Position numbers and translations under genes: made by a program. A stretch of 64,000 nt of DNA from contig JAYKAV010003443.1 of assembly GCA_035582835.1 (NCBI GenBank), forward strand, positions 673,592 through 737,591, written 5' to 3'. Numbering within the stretch: the stretch's first letter is position 1; every line of letters begins with the position of its first letter. The notes beneath the pieces are model-generated. The model had not been told where the DNA came from. It searched no databases and saw only the letters and a program-made list of their open reading frames with translations. Source of the DNA: Phoebastria nigripes. Lineage: Eukaryota > Chordata > Aves > Procellariiformes > Diomedeidae. This document shows, one piece after another, positions 12,421-25,547 of this stretch.

Positions 12421-14738
12421 CATCCATAAGGATGTCAACATTTGTATTTGCTGATCAAGGCTAAACATAACTCTTTGCAATACTAAACAGATCTAAACAC
12501 TTTAGACAGGCACTAAAGCTTCCCCGCCACCCCCCTCCCAGGCGTAAAGATTTNTTTTAATAGTTCTCTTTTTAATTTTGCAATCTCATTTCAAAACTGT
12601 GGATGTTGGACGTTCACGAACTCTTTAGTAATTGTCATACCTGTTGTGTACAATGAAGTATCTTTGCTGTTTTCCATTTGACATGCCCCTGTTTGTACTC
12701 CTAAAGATTATATTCAGAGTTAGCTACATCTTATTTCATAAAATGTATATATAATGATTATACACATACACGTGTATATACATAAATACATAATGCCCTA
12801 AATCACTTCCATTTTATAACTGTCCCTATCACACAAAAATGACTGCTTATATTTTTTTTAAGATATATGACTTTGTGTTTGGCTTTATTGTTTAACTGAG
12901 TCTATATTAACAAATAATATAGTTCAGCTGGTACATACTTATTTTTGTTCATTGTCCCACCAATTTTGATGTGATGAGTAAACATTACATGTAATTATTT
13001 TTTATATATTTTATAAATCAGTGTGGAAGATACTGGATTTAATGGGGCTAAGAATAGACTGCTGAAGAATTTAACTGGAAACACATTGTTGAAGATTTCC
13101 TGTTATAACAACTATGAAAAATCCACTTAATGTAGGTATATTGATGTTCTGTAGTGGTAATTTTTAAACCAAAACATCATGCAAGAGTAACTCAAATCTC
13201 AAATGATTTGCAGAAATTAACATCAACATTTGCGTCTATCAACTTACAAACTCATCAAAAAATACTACCAAAGGTGTTAAACAGAAATCANCTCTCCAAA
13301 CTGTGATAGATATTAATCACACTAATTTCCTTTACTTATTACATCTAAAAAGAGCATTTCCGTAACGCTATCCAACAATTCAAGCTAACTGTTCAATCTT
13401 TATCAAGTTGATAGTGTTCAAGCTTTTCTAGCATATATTAGCACAACNGTGCTTTTGCTCAGTCCTCTGGCATTTTCCTCAGTATTTCAAGCTTTGATAA
13501 ATATCTAAATGATGTTCAATGGTTTTAATCCACTTGGGAACAGTTTGCCTAATCCCAAAAATTTGAAATGATAAGATTAAATTGTTTAAATTCCTTTCAA
13601 GTTACTGATGGAGTACAAAGAATACAGAACTTGGATTTCAAATCTACAAGAGTTCTTTGCGAGTAGCCTTATGTGTGAAGAAAAAGCCAATGATCTTAAT
13701 GAGGTTCAGCCAGCATATGAATCAGCCTATGATATGCTTTATTGCAGATCATATCTGTATAGGATTTTTCTGTTTCCATCTTACTTTTATTTTCCTACTA
13801 TGTTAATATTTATTTCCTATTGTTTTGGGGGTTTTTTTTTTCTTTTTTTATTTGGGAAATTCTGAATTTCACATTATGAAAGTTCAACACCCACATATGT
13901 GTATGAAAATTCTAGAAGGTTTTTGCTCAGTATAAGGAATAAAGTATTTGGGTTTAATTTTTGTTATATATTTTATTTTTGTATATACTGTGTTTATACT
14001 GTTGCATGTTTTCTTATAATCTTTCATTCTATATTTTATTTTTGTTCCATATGTTAAGGAGAAAAATACAGATTTTTATGTAATAAAAAGCAACACAAGT
14101 TCTAGCCCATAAATTGAAACAAGTCCAAACTGAACTTTAAAAGCTTTCAAACAAACCAAGACACTTTTTTAACTGCCAATTTCCATTNTGCATACATTTA
14201 TACTCCCTGATTCAAGCTGAGATTGGAAGTAAAAGTGCTGAAATATCACAACAAAGCTTATGCCAGCATGACCTGGAATGGTAGGTACCAACNATTTTGG
14301 GAGAGAGCCTATTCCCACGAAATTAGTTCAAGCCAGTTCTCAACATTTAGTAAGCTCACAAAGTTCAGAAAATGTATTTCTATTTTTCTGAGCATGTCTG
14401 AAGCAAATCTTTTCAAGTTTTTATATTCCCAAGATTTAGAGGCCTCCTGGCCCCAGGGCAATCAGAAAGAAGTGTGCGGATGGACAAAGATATTAGGAAA
14501 TTTTCCTCTCCTGGTGCTTCATCCTCAGTCCCTCAGAAAGGGGCATTCCCACCTGGCAGCTCAGACAGGGCATGCAAACCTCGTGAGGAGGAGTAATTAG
14601 GCAGTGTAATTAATCTTTCTTCTTCTGTTCCCTAATAACAGGTATTATCCTACCAATTATTTGGAGCTGTGAATATCCAACTAACCCAACCCAATTCTAA
14701 CAGCAAACTAGCAACCAACCAAAGGGAGGAGGAGGAAG

Positions 14739-14790
14739 GAAAAAAAAAAACAAAAAAAACCCACCACACCACACCCACACCAAAAAACCC
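14739..14790 (-). repeat. A/C-rich tract (T/G-rich on the minus strand)
   Basis: A poly-A stretch with scattered C passes into ccaccacacc-type sequence. This is the reverse complement of the T/G-rich tracts seen elsewhere in the window. It follows a short purine run (aaagggaggaggaggaagg, 14721-14739). Confidence 0.85.
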
Positions 14791-17442
14791 ACTATCTACA
14801 ACCAGTACCGAATGAAGCATCTCCAGCTATCGTCATAATTACTTTGGGAATATCTTCAATGACAGTTTTCCGCTCTTCTTCATACCCACTATTACTAAAA
14901 TAGCAAATCTGTAAGACACGAGATGCAAGAGCAGATGCTCTTGCAACAGCCTGGAAATAGAATGCTTCTCAAAACTCAGCCGAACTGGAAGTTGCTCTAA
15001 ATCTGGTAATATGGTAAAATACTTTTCCACTCTGATCTTGTCATTTCACACTATCTGAATAAGCTTAAATTAGCTCATGACAGTGGAGAAAAATTACATT
15101 CTCATGATCATTCAGGCCAAGATTATGCCCATTTGGGACTCTCCGCTGACCGCAATTTTTAATCACATGGAATCTTGTTAACATCTATCCCAGTGTCAGC
15201 TGCCTTCCCTGAAAGCATGAAGAGTAGATAGTAAAAGTGGTCTGGAGTGCAGCATGTTCAAGGCATCCTAAGGAGCACAATTTAGAGCAACTCTTAAAGG
15301 CTAAACTGAGAATGATCGGGAAGAAAGGCTAGAAAAAAATGTGTGGAAAGATAGCGTAAGTGACTTTCAGGTCACCATAGGTTTTTTCAGAGTAGCTGAG
15401 AGCTTGCTGCTGAATATCCTCCCAGTTTCAGTGATAATATTCCATTTTTCCAGGATTTGGGGTAGGGATCAGGGGAGCAGAGAGGAGGTAGTCTTTCAGA
15501 TTATTTTCTTTGAGATAGCTAAGACTTTTTCTAAATGGAGAAGCTATTGAGAAATAAGGTAAAAGTGTGATTTTGGAGTGCATTAAGTATTCCTNACTGC
15601 CTTCCTACCTAAATGCTCTTAAATTGCACATAGCTAGAACCAGATGCATTGCATGGTGTGTGCCCAGTCTGGGTTGGAGACATGGCTGGAGCACTCCTGA
15701 GGAGGAAGGGAGAGGGATCCCACTTTGACCTGCGGGGAGCCAGGACACAGCTGTACCACACCCCCCTCCGCTGCAGGTCTCCCTCTGGGTGCAGCCCCAT
15801 CCAGTAGCATGTTGCAAAAATGTTCTAAGTAACAAAAGCCAGAAATACTATTGGTGTGAAAGAAGAACTGCTCACCAAAAAAGTTAGTAAAGAATAGTTA
15901 TTTCAGGCATATTTACTCACTAGGACAAAACCTGCAGAGTTACAAAGTTTCATAAAGCAAGTAACTAGGAAAAAAAAAGCTAAACTGCCAAGCTCTCAGC
16001 ATATGACTAAATTAATACCTTAACCATAATGGACAAGCTCATTCACTAAAACTTAAATAACTCAGAAAATAAACAACCAATATGCAAACATACAGCACAG
16101 AAACAAATACACAATTATCACAAGCGGAATACACTCATCAAGTAATGTCTATGAGTTTAGAAGACACAGGAAAGCAAGAGTAAGACAGTTATTGAGTATT
16201 CAGAGAACTGCCTGCCAGATAAAAGCAAAATAAACTTCCTTTGGGGACATCTCTATATTAATGAAGTGAGCTCTTGTAGTTTACTTAAAAAAATATATAT
16301 ATAAAATAAAAAATAAAATCTAGTTTCTTCCCCAAACCCTTCTGCCATATAATCAGATTCTGTGGTCATCACACACAGATTCTGTAAAATCAAAGTACAG
16401 ATGGTGGTTTATTACAAAATAACATAGGAGGCTTAGAATAGATGATACATTTGGTCATTTTTGCACATAAACTCCCTGATTAAGTATGAAAAATGTGAAC
16501 ATTTGTTTATCTTGGAAAAACTGCTATTACTTGTCAAGCATGACCAATTAGGTATTTCTAAACTGTTATCCATATAATTAAGAAAAACAGCCATCTGTAA
16601 AGTCAGAAGTTTGCATCTCTGTTTTTTGTGTGTTTGGTTTGTGGTTGTTTCCCCCAGCCCCCTATTATAAATGTAATTTCTCTAGACTGATTTATTCATA
16701 AAACAGTAACAGAAAAAGCACAGAGAATGCTGACTGCAACAGGTCTATGGAAATTTCCTTATTTTTTCCTTCCTTCTCTTTTTTTGTTTTCTCCCCTTTT
16801 AAAGACGGATGTTAGCTGGAAATAAGGAAAGAAAATAAGGCAGCTTCTAAGAAATATTTATATTTTTCATCCTCTGCTGTGCTTGGATGCACAAGACCTA
16901 GATAACAACAAGAAAAAAATGAAAGCTTCTTATATTTTTCACTGTTGCTTGATTGTTTGAGTTTCAAAATTGAGAAAGAAAAAGTACCATTTACTTCTAG
17001 ATTCTGTATGGTTAAGGCAAAACTTGGCCATAGAAATATAGCAAGCAAGACTAACTGCAGTTTAAGTTGATGTAACAGCGTCTGTAAAACACAGGCAGGA
17101 TCAATAAAAAGACATTTAGACCTTTTTAACACAGCATTAGAATTAAGGTGTGGGGTAGGGATACTCTCTCTGTATGCAGTTTCACCTCTTCGAAATTCTC
17201 TTAAACTTAGGGAAAAAAACCAAACCAACCTGTATCTGCAGGTGTAATAGGCATTGATATGAGGGGAAAAAAAACCCCTGAAACTAAGTCTGAATGCTCC
17301 AACACCACCCTCTATAACCAGAGCATTCTCATCAGCATTCTTTTTGAATCAGTTCAGAGAACAACTTTGATTAGAAGATAGGAGGCTCTAAGAGAAGAAT
17401 CTCCATAGTTTTAAAAGGATTTAGTAAGGCCATGTTACTGGA
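14791..17442. other. Unique non-coding DNA with one GC-rich islet
   Basis: No gene was identified. Positions about 15640-15810 form an islet of clearly higher GC content than the surroundings, with two overlapping short open frames on the minus strand (15605-15835 and 15609-15800), neither with a known domain. A 138-codon minus-strand open frame at 16812-17228 is the longest in the area. It lacks any recognised motif and is treated as chance. Confidence 0.65.
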
Positions 17443-18140
17443 CATATAATCACAAAATCATAATTTAGGTTGGAAGGAACCTCTAGAGGTCGTTTAAGTC
17501 ATCTCCTTGCTCCAACGTTGCTCAAGGCCGTATCTACACAAGTTCCAAGTATTTCCACGGATGAAGACTGAACAACTTGAGCAACCTGCTCCTGTGTTTG
17601 ACAACTGTCTTGGCAAAAACATTAAAACAAACACACTAACCACACAAACCACCATCACTTCTTGTACCTTCTCTGAAGTTCTTGTGTTTCAGCTTACGTC
17701 CATTGCCTCCTGTGCACCTTTGAGAAGGATCTGTCTTTATCTTCTCCACACAGTCCCATCAGAAAGCTGTAGACAAAACCAAGACCAGCTCTTGGGCCAA
17801 ATCTTCCCTAGGCTGAACAAGCCTTGTTCCCACAGCCTGTCCCCATAGGGCAACTGATCAACCTTTTCTATATCCTTCATCGCCAAGTCATCTGCCATCA
17901 TTGAACAACAAGCCCACGTTTTCCTCCACCTTTCTCTTGCAGCTAACGTACTTAACAGAGGCAATTTGTGTCGCCTTTCACATCCCTTCCTAGTTTCATG
18001 ACTAGTAGAATTTTGGCTTTCCTAACTCCATCCTTGCATGCTCAGTGTGTCTATACTCTCCTGGGTCACCTCTCCCTGCTTTCACCTTCTGTGTACTTCC
18101 TTTTTGTGCTGAAGCTCAGTCTCCTGTTTCCCTAAACATT
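17443..18140 (-). mobile_element. CR1 LINE copy, 3' end plus endonuclease-RT linker, internally deleted
   Basis: CR1 is a non-LTR retrotransposon of birds and other sauropsids that moves by target-primed reverse transcription. The plus strand starts with catataatcacaaaatcat, the reverse of the octamer repeats (attctgtg-like) that end CR1. Next comes ggttggaaggaacctctagag, the reverse of the familiar CR1 tail, and about 17470-17850 follows the 3' region, including the part equivalent to 'caggctgaacaa'. From about 17855 to 18140 the match shifts to the segment between the endonuclease and reverse-transcriptase domains. On the minus strand the peptide DDLAMKDIEKVDQL, and DNA encoding a KHKKE-like stretch, resemble that linker. 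The RT domain that should lie between the two parts is missing. Stops and frameshifts are abundant, so the copy is dead. The distal boundary near 18140 is approximate. Confidence 0.9.
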
Positions 18141-21100
18141 TATGATTCAAATTATAAACTCATTTTTATCACTTTGTCTCAAGATATTTTTTTTATTTTC
18201 TGGACAATTGAAGCCTTGCAAGATAGAATAGTCCCATTCTAAGACACTTCAGAAGTTCTACACTTATCTCTAGAAAAATATCTGCAGATATACAACTGAG
18301 TGTACAACCAATATTTAGGATTGGAAGGTGGTGACTCATTGTAACCTGACATACTGAAATCTTAGAGCCATCAGCTAAGAAACAAAAAGATTGTTATTAG
18401 GAACAGCAGTATTAAGTGAGTTAGATTTCATATAATGTATGTCTACACAGGAAACTTTGTTTTGCAGAGCTCTGAACCAGTTACTTCTAGTGTTTGAAGC
18501 AAAGATAGCTTTGATGCCTCATTTCCTTATGCTTATTCTCAGAGAAGAGCTGATATAGAGAGGGCCTTCTAAGCAATGGAGAACCAATACCAGAGATTAT
18601 GCCTTGCGGGAAAAAAAATAATAAAAATAAATATATATCTATTCTCAGGATAGAATTCCTAAGTTTTGAATGTTTCTAGCTGAAAACCATACATTGTTTT
18701 CAATACCTTTATTAATTTTGCCACCCAAACCTGCTACATACTTTGGTGTGTCTAACGAGAGATACATTTTGATTTTGTCATCAGTCTTGTGCAGTTAACA
18801 TCAATGAATACAAGCTGCACATAACGTGCCTACAATATCTCCTTAAGAGAGAAAAATACAGTCACTGTATAACATCAGATCGTGATGATTTTTGTCATGC
18901 ACTGTCAAAAACAATTTAACTAGCACTATTCTCTCCAGGATTCTTATAAATTTCTATAGTGTAAGAAGGAGTCTCAAATTCCTGTGCTTCATTGGCACAG
19001 ACGGTTCCTATGATGCTATAGAAGTTTGAAGGGAGATGTGCCTTTAAATATCCCTCCCTTCTTGCTCAATAAATTGAGATACAGAGGTTAGCGTTTACTA
19101 TGTATTAAAAGCAGTTCATTAAACAATCCAGAGTAACGACTTGGAGTTTAGTTGGTAACTATTAGCAATACTGTCTGTGAAACAGCTGCTTGATTTAATT
19201 GGCAAACACTAGTTCCTTTCATTTACAGGCAGAATTGGAACCTCTCTGCTTGCCAACAAGCTAAAGATTGTACCCATACTAAAACAGACTCTATTTAACC
19301 TGCCTTATAATTAACGCAGAAAAATCCCACCTCACAGTCAGCTTAGCCTCTATGCATTAAAAAAAAAGCTCAGTTGACAATCTTGGCTAACAGAGACCAC
19401 TTTGAAAGGTTTTTCTCACTTTGATTTGTTCCTGTGCCTCATGCTTCTGCTGTATAAAGCACCAGAGAGTCAGCTGAGTCAAATGTTGTAGATGATAGGT
19501 TAAACAGAGTGAATCAATCATGAAGTATTAGGTAACAGGGATGCGAATGGTGACTGATGCAATTCTACTGAACAGTGAGACACGCAACCCAAATTTGTTT
19601 GTGAGTTTACTAATAGTCTTTCTTCCAGAACCTTAGCTGTTCTTATAACTCCACGTTTTCTTCATTAGTGGAGTATTTTCTCTTTGTCCCTGCAGACAAT
19701 GCTGTCATTGTGGTCACTATGAAAAATTTAATCTCTGAAGTGAAGAAATTGTCTATAAAACTTGAGCCAAAATACATAAACCTTTAAACTACATTGGTGA
19801 TTTTGGCATATTTGAGAGAGAAAAACACCTATCTACAGTTCTGTTAGGAATATTAACTCTTGTCGTTAATGAATAATGATGTAGAAACTCGTAAAGAAAC
19901 ATTCCTTTAAAAGATGAAAGATAGAAATACTTTTAACTTCACAATCAAATTTCTGTTCTTTTAACTACATAAACAAGTACATATTGTTCTACATACATAT
20001 CTACTGTGACCTTGAGAAAACAAAAAAACCCTAGTATGTACGCACCTAACCAGGCAGCAGTTGCTTAGAGTAAGAATACAAGAACAGTGCAACGTTTTAG
20101 TGAAACTTCCCCACGTAGAACTATCCAGACCACAACGGTGAGCAGCTTAGGGACTTTCTGAGGTGGATGTCCTGTTCACTCTCCTTTAGTCTTAAAATAG
20201 GCATATAAAATTAAAACCAGACAATATCTTTCATACATTCTGTTCACTGTTGCCATATCAGGACTTACCCCAAGATATGCATCTCTTAAATGCAACTTTC
20301 CTGAAAGGGAAAAAGTTATTTGGAGCAATTTATTTATGTATTTTCATAGAAGTGATGAATGTTTAAGGAACCATCATGTCCGCAACTCCACGGCAGAAAT
20401 GCATGAAAATTCTTCAGCCAATTAATGAACAACTAACATACAACACACATAAAGGAAATGTAGATAATGCTTTTGTTATTACAATGCCTTTGAAGTGTTG
20501 CATCATCATTACAACATGCAGAAATGGTAATTTTGTGCTGCCTTTGTACTCCTGTGTAGGAGGCAAGTGTCCTGGTTCTTCGCTAGAGCAAGTCTAGAAA
20601 GAGTACAAAAGAATTCTCGCTATTATGAAAACTTCTTTACTCAAACATACTCATATCAGAAATGTAAGTATTTTGTGCCCAAGCTTAACCTCCAGGACTC
20701 ATTACGTTGCAAACATCCTTCTTGAATTAGATTTAATTTCACATCTTTAGTGTCCCAAGCTTTTGCCCATTTCTGGGATCAGTGTTTTTGACCTCCTTCC
20801 CATTGATGACAGCCTCCAGCTAGGAGGTTATCAGCAGAGTCTGGCAGGATGGGAACAGAAAGGAAACTTCACATTTAAAACTGAAAATGGAATGCAATAT
20901 TTTCTTTTGAACAGAACTTATCATGTAATTGAAGAAGCAAATTTCATCTGTGGCTTCTACTAACTTCTGTATAGTTCCCAGTCTTCCGTCTGACAGAATA
21001 GACAGCTAAATCTCCCTGCAGAGCTGACTACAATCCGAATATGTCAAAAAGACGACCAGGGACCATTTAAACATTGCATTTTCTTTTAAACAGCATTACA

Positions 21101-23524
21101 CTCAAATGTACAAAGAGGCATCTGTCTGTCATTCCTTTCAACATCACTACAGGCCTTAGACTCACACGTTTCAAGAACAGTGCTGTCTGCCCTGAGGGCT
21201 ATTACATACTTCAAAATCTACAAAGCAAGACCTAGGTCAGGAAAACAATATTTTTTTTTTTTTTTTTTAAACAAAAAAGGCTTTTTTCTCCCTCTAACAT
21301 TTTAGATTACTTAGGTGAAAGGCTATATCTACAAATATTTTGTTGACATCATAATTATTGCAATTAGATTTAATTTTCTTCTAATGCTATTCTGTCAAGC
21401 CATGACTCTTCCTCTAGGAGTTTCAGACTATTACATACTCATGCAGACGTTTATCATGCGCCTCAGTATGTTACAGACTGTTTTCAGAGAAAATTCTGAT
21501 ATTGTTTACAATCATTGGTTCAATAGATTGTAAATCAAATGTAATCATTTGTTTAAAAAAGAGCTTAAAATAAAACCACAGTTTCCAGTGTCACTGTGCT
21601 GATGAACTACACAGCAGTTGCACCTTGCATTGTGCACTGACGTACAGTTCCAACTGAAAGCCTGCAGGGATCCATGAAAAATTACCAGGGTTTTCATTTA
21701 AACTATAATTCTACTGGACAGCAAGGTCAGATATTGTGCTTCAAAGGCAGAATTAAAAAGTAGGAAAATAATTCAAATGCATTTAGAAGGACTTGAAATA
21801 TAAACATTTTCTCTTTTTAATACATATAAGTTTAACAGGTATTTATGATGAATACAAGGATTATATAATTATTTCGAAAGAGATAAAAATTATTTCACCT
21901 TATGCCCAAATCTCTCTGACATGTTGTACAGTGATGCTTGCAACATTGCCACTACAATGCATGTAGGTGTGTTTTTCTTGGATTATGTACTCCCCTAAAG
22001 TCTCAGCAGTCCCACCGTAGTCTTTAACAATATTAAGATTTATTATAGATTTCACACCAATAAATGTTCATCACATTCCACTTTACCATAACACTTTTGT
22101 AAATAAAGCCAGGACTTTAAGCACCTTCCTGCCTACTTCTATATATTCATATAGTGATTGTCACCTATACCATTAATTTTGAGTCTGGTCTTAGCCCCTG
22201 TCATACACCTTTGAAGTCAGAGGCGGACTGCATCCCTGGCATGCATAGTCACGGTCAGATTAAAATATTAGAGGGCAGAGGAAGATCGTGTTAAAATTAC
22301 TAATATTATGATTAATACTCTTAAAATTAATAATCTTGCTCTTTAGGGAGCAGAACAGGAACTCAGGAGTTCAGGAGATAGAGACAAGACCCACGGAGCT
22401 TAGAGTACCTGGAGTTGGCACAAAAGGAAGAGGTGACTGGATATACAGAAAATCTAGAATAAAAACTACAGTTCTTACATAGTGTAATTTCCTACCAGCA
22501 AATACTCTATAGAAACTATAGAAACCCCTGGCAAAACACACGCCATACCTTCCTCTTGTGGCTGATCTTCATAAAGGGTGACAATTTACAACTTCTACTG
22601 CTTATAAATCTTGTTAGCTGAATAGAAAGAGGTCTGAGCTGTTGACTTGACGCCTCTAAATGGTAGCTGCATGGGCCTCTATACTGTCCCCCCACGATAG
22701 CCATTCAGAGTTTCTTTCAATTTACTTTTTAACAAACATAGCAAGTTACATGCAAAAACTCTGTTAAAAGATCATTAGGGTCTGCAAAGTCAAGTACTGA
22801 AAAATGAAGAAATGCTAGAATTAACACCGACTGTGCATTTTTAATTCCCTGTACCCCCCCTGCATGTATGCATTTTGATACATTTTTTAATTACTTAATT
22901 GCATTTTGTGTAGGATGGACAGTGCTCGAGGGATGAATTAGGGCTGCATAGTGAATGAGCCTGTCATCTGTGCTACTTTTGCCTTAGTCGATACAAAAAT
23001 TGGAAGGTGGCAACTGAATATACATTCATTCATTCATTGGGAGCACAGGTTTGATAAGTAATTTATCATTCAGCCAGGCTGAGTACTACGATGTTGGTCA
23101 CTATACTGACATGGAGAATACAGCAGTAAGTAATCTCTCATTGCAATCTTTCATCTTCTTAATAAGAAAGATGTAACGTGAAAACGAGATAAATGGATTA
23201 AGATGAAGGAGGGAGAAACAATAAGATGTAGACAGATGTTAAGCAATGAAGAGCAATAATCATAATCAGACTCTTAGAATACTTGTTTACATGCAGTCAT
23301 GATTTTTTTTTTTGTCTGTAAGAAAATAAAAGTACAATTTGCTAGCACTATTTTGTTTCAAATTTGCCATAAGTGTTGGAAAGTTGGTGGGGTTTTCTGA
23401 GGGGCNGAGTGGGAGTAAAATAAGATATTTTAAAAGCATATTTTGACTTCTGAAAACAAGTCTACACCTTCATAGAAGAGAACAGCAATAACTCAGAGGG
23501 TAAATTCCAATTACTGTAACTTGT

Positions 23525-23540
23525 ATTCTGAAATCAGAAT
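23525..23540. repeat. Inverted repeat, 7-bp arms, 2-nt loop
   Basis: ATTCTGA (23525-23531) and TCAGAAT (23534-23540) are exact reverse complements separated by AA. A second, perfect palindrome starts 4 bp downstream. Confidence 0.9.
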
Positions 23541-23543
23541 CTT

Positions 23544-23559
23544 AACCTTTGCAAAGGTT
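23544..23559. repeat. 16-bp perfect palindrome
   Basis: AACCTTTGCAAAGGTT is self-complementary over its full length. It contains CTTTGCAAAG, which embeds TCF/LEF-like (CTTTG) half sites in inverted orientation. Factor binding is inferred from motif resemblance only. Confidence 0.9.
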
Positions 23560-24408
23560 GATATGAAACGTTTACCAGCTGAATTAATCTTGATGCTATG
23601 GGAGAACCTCAAAAAGTTCAGCATATAACAATGTCTGTGAACTTCATTTTGCAAAACTGGTGGAAAGTCTGGGGGCAATAGGATTGTAATACTTTCCCGT
23701 TTCAAAAGCCAGCAACTAACCAATGTGCCATGAAGACAGAGGCAGAACTTTCAACATGTGGGTGGAAGCCAAAATAGAAAGAACTAATTTCAATTTCCCA
23801 GACTGCCAACAGAAACAGTATTTAACGCTGGAAATAATTTGTGCCATCTTACCTTTATGAGTAATAAGCAACTAGGACACTTCAGGATCTCCCAGACCAC
23901 TCTGCAACTCTTACTCAAGTGCTCCGAGAGATGAGTAGCCATCTCAACTACCTAATGCTCCCTTCTTTACTCCACTGTGATGGCATGCACAGTATGGGAT
24001 GGTAGAGCTGGAAATGGCAAGGTGGATTTCATGGGTAGTGTAAAAACCAAAACAAAACCGCTCCCCCAAACTCAGTTATTGCAGGACTAGATGCCTTTCT
24101 AATTTCCAACTTGTCATACAGCACAACATAGCACAAGTTAAATTTGAGCTACATAAAAACGAGGAAAAGATGTTAGTTTGACACTAGTATGATATTTAGA
24201 TAACTGAGATGTATCTAGAACAGTATAACATGCTCTGAACTGCCCTATTCATCCTATGAACAGCTTTCAGCAAATAGCGATCTGCTTCTTAGATACATTC
24301 TTTTTCCTCATAGTTTTCTCACATTATATGTCAATATATCCCCTAATAGTTTAAAGCACTTGTCGTTATTATAAGAATCAAAGTTCTGTATCATTAGCAG
24401 CTTTTTTC

Positions 24409-24433
24409 TTTTTTTTTTTTTTTTTTTTTTTTT
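24409..24433 (+). repeat. Poly-T run, 25 bases
   Basis: A T25 run is preceded by cttttttc and followed by aaaacc. No retroposed gene body was recognised on the complementary side. Confidence 0.9.
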
Positions 24434-25474
24434 AAAACCTTGAATTCTCTGCTTTTTTAAAGGTTACAATAGTCTGAGATTCTGGAAAAATGAGTCATCT
24501 GAGTATTGATCTTACAGTTTTTCATAAAACCTATGGTAGAATGTTCTTTGGTAAATTAGACACTCCGAGCAAAGTTCTTCAGGGTCAATCATCTGAAATG
24601 GGGCCAAGCCTATGAAATGCAAACTTCTGTGGCAGAACTATTATTTGACAGAGGTTGTGAGAAGAGTAAGGATCATTTTGTTTTTCTACAAAGGGAGAAA
24701 GGTTAATGGGATATATTTTGTACAATGTATGAAGTACTGCAGTCAGTTCAAAGTGGCACTAAAAGAAAAAATGTTTTGGATAAATGTTAACATTACTCTC
24801 ATCATATTTAGAAAAAAATACACAATCATGAATCTCCTTGATTAATCTCCTAATGATGTTTTTCTTTTCTCCTTGCATCTCTTATGCAATGTTATTTTTG
24901 AGTGCATTTATTATTGCATAGTATTTATTCTTCACTGATATCTCCTTCAAGAGTCTCCTCTCCCTGATTAGTAATTAAGGATTTTATTCTCTTTATATAT
25001 AGGTGTTGTTTTGCTTTGGTTTTTTCCCCTCCCCAAGACAAAGTTTTAACTTGAAGGAGAAATGAGTGAACTTCAGACAAAAACTGGGGACCTGAATCTA
25101 TTGTAGCTTTGGAGGATTTGTTTTGTGGACTCTTAATTAGTATGGAGTAGAACGGCTTTTCTCCTTTAAAATAATTATTGAAATTCATGATGAAATAGAA
25201 GAATGCAGTCAGTATGTCAAAGATGTTCTTACTTCCTGTGGCAGACAAATGTGGAAAGCAGGAGAAAGCCATGGGTAGTGACGCAAAATAAAACACATCT
25301 GTACTGATCACCAGGCCAGATTTGTAATGCCGAGACAAATGAATTACCGTTTAGAAACTAACTAAACTTTGAACTACCTTGGTAAAGGCTACTATCTGAG
25401 TACATGTAGCATATCTGCAGAATGATACAAGTGTGATTTATCTATCCCAAATTAGAAATATGAACTCTTAATTT

Positions 25475-25497
25475 CCCCCCCCCCCCACCATTTTTTT

Positions 25498-25545
<48 letters not shown>
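25475..25545. repeat. Homopolymer cluster: C12, T8, A44
   Basis: C12 (25475-25486) is followed by a short T run and then 44 consecutive A (25502-25545), the longest pure A run wholly inside the window. Three different homopolymers within 71 bases make this a likely site of length polymorphism and assembly error. No upstream retrogene sequence was recognised. Confidence 0.9.

Positions 25546-25547
<2 letters not shown>

Larger units (their letters stand above)
9313..14738. other. AT-rich unique non-coding DNA
   Basis: No gene or transposon could be assigned. The stretch holds a T32 run (11281-11312), a G13 run (11888-11900), a 10+1+10 inverted repeat at 12400-12420 and a C-rich patch at 12522-12543. 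A 99-codon open frame at 10847-11146 and a 125-codon one at 14223-14600 (interrupted by an ambiguous base) show no recognisable domain. Two modest GC-richer patches (about 11400-11520 and 14430-14600) have no assigned identity. Confidence 0.7.
18141..25474. other. AT-rich unique non-coding DNA
   Basis: No gene or transposon was recognised. Contents include T18 at 21251-21268, T25 at 24409-24433 and two adjacent palindromes at 23525-23559. The sequence around 19100-19330 is unusually varied and carries several TAATT-type motifs, as conserved non-coding DNA often does. A 137-codon minus-strand open frame at 24925-25338 has no recognisable domain. Confidence 0.7.

Noticed and set aside
16812..17228. 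138-codon open frame on the minus strand
   Set aside because: No recognisable domain, low-complexity composition and no exon or promoter context. A frame of this length is expected by chance among many kilobases read in six frames.
17507..17848. 113-codon plus-strand open frame
   Set aside because: It is antisense to the CR1 fragment and reflects the repeat sequence.
24925..25338. 137-codon open frame on the minus strand
   Set aside because: The translation resembles no family I know and no splice or promoter context is visible. Treated as chance, though a conservation test would settle it.
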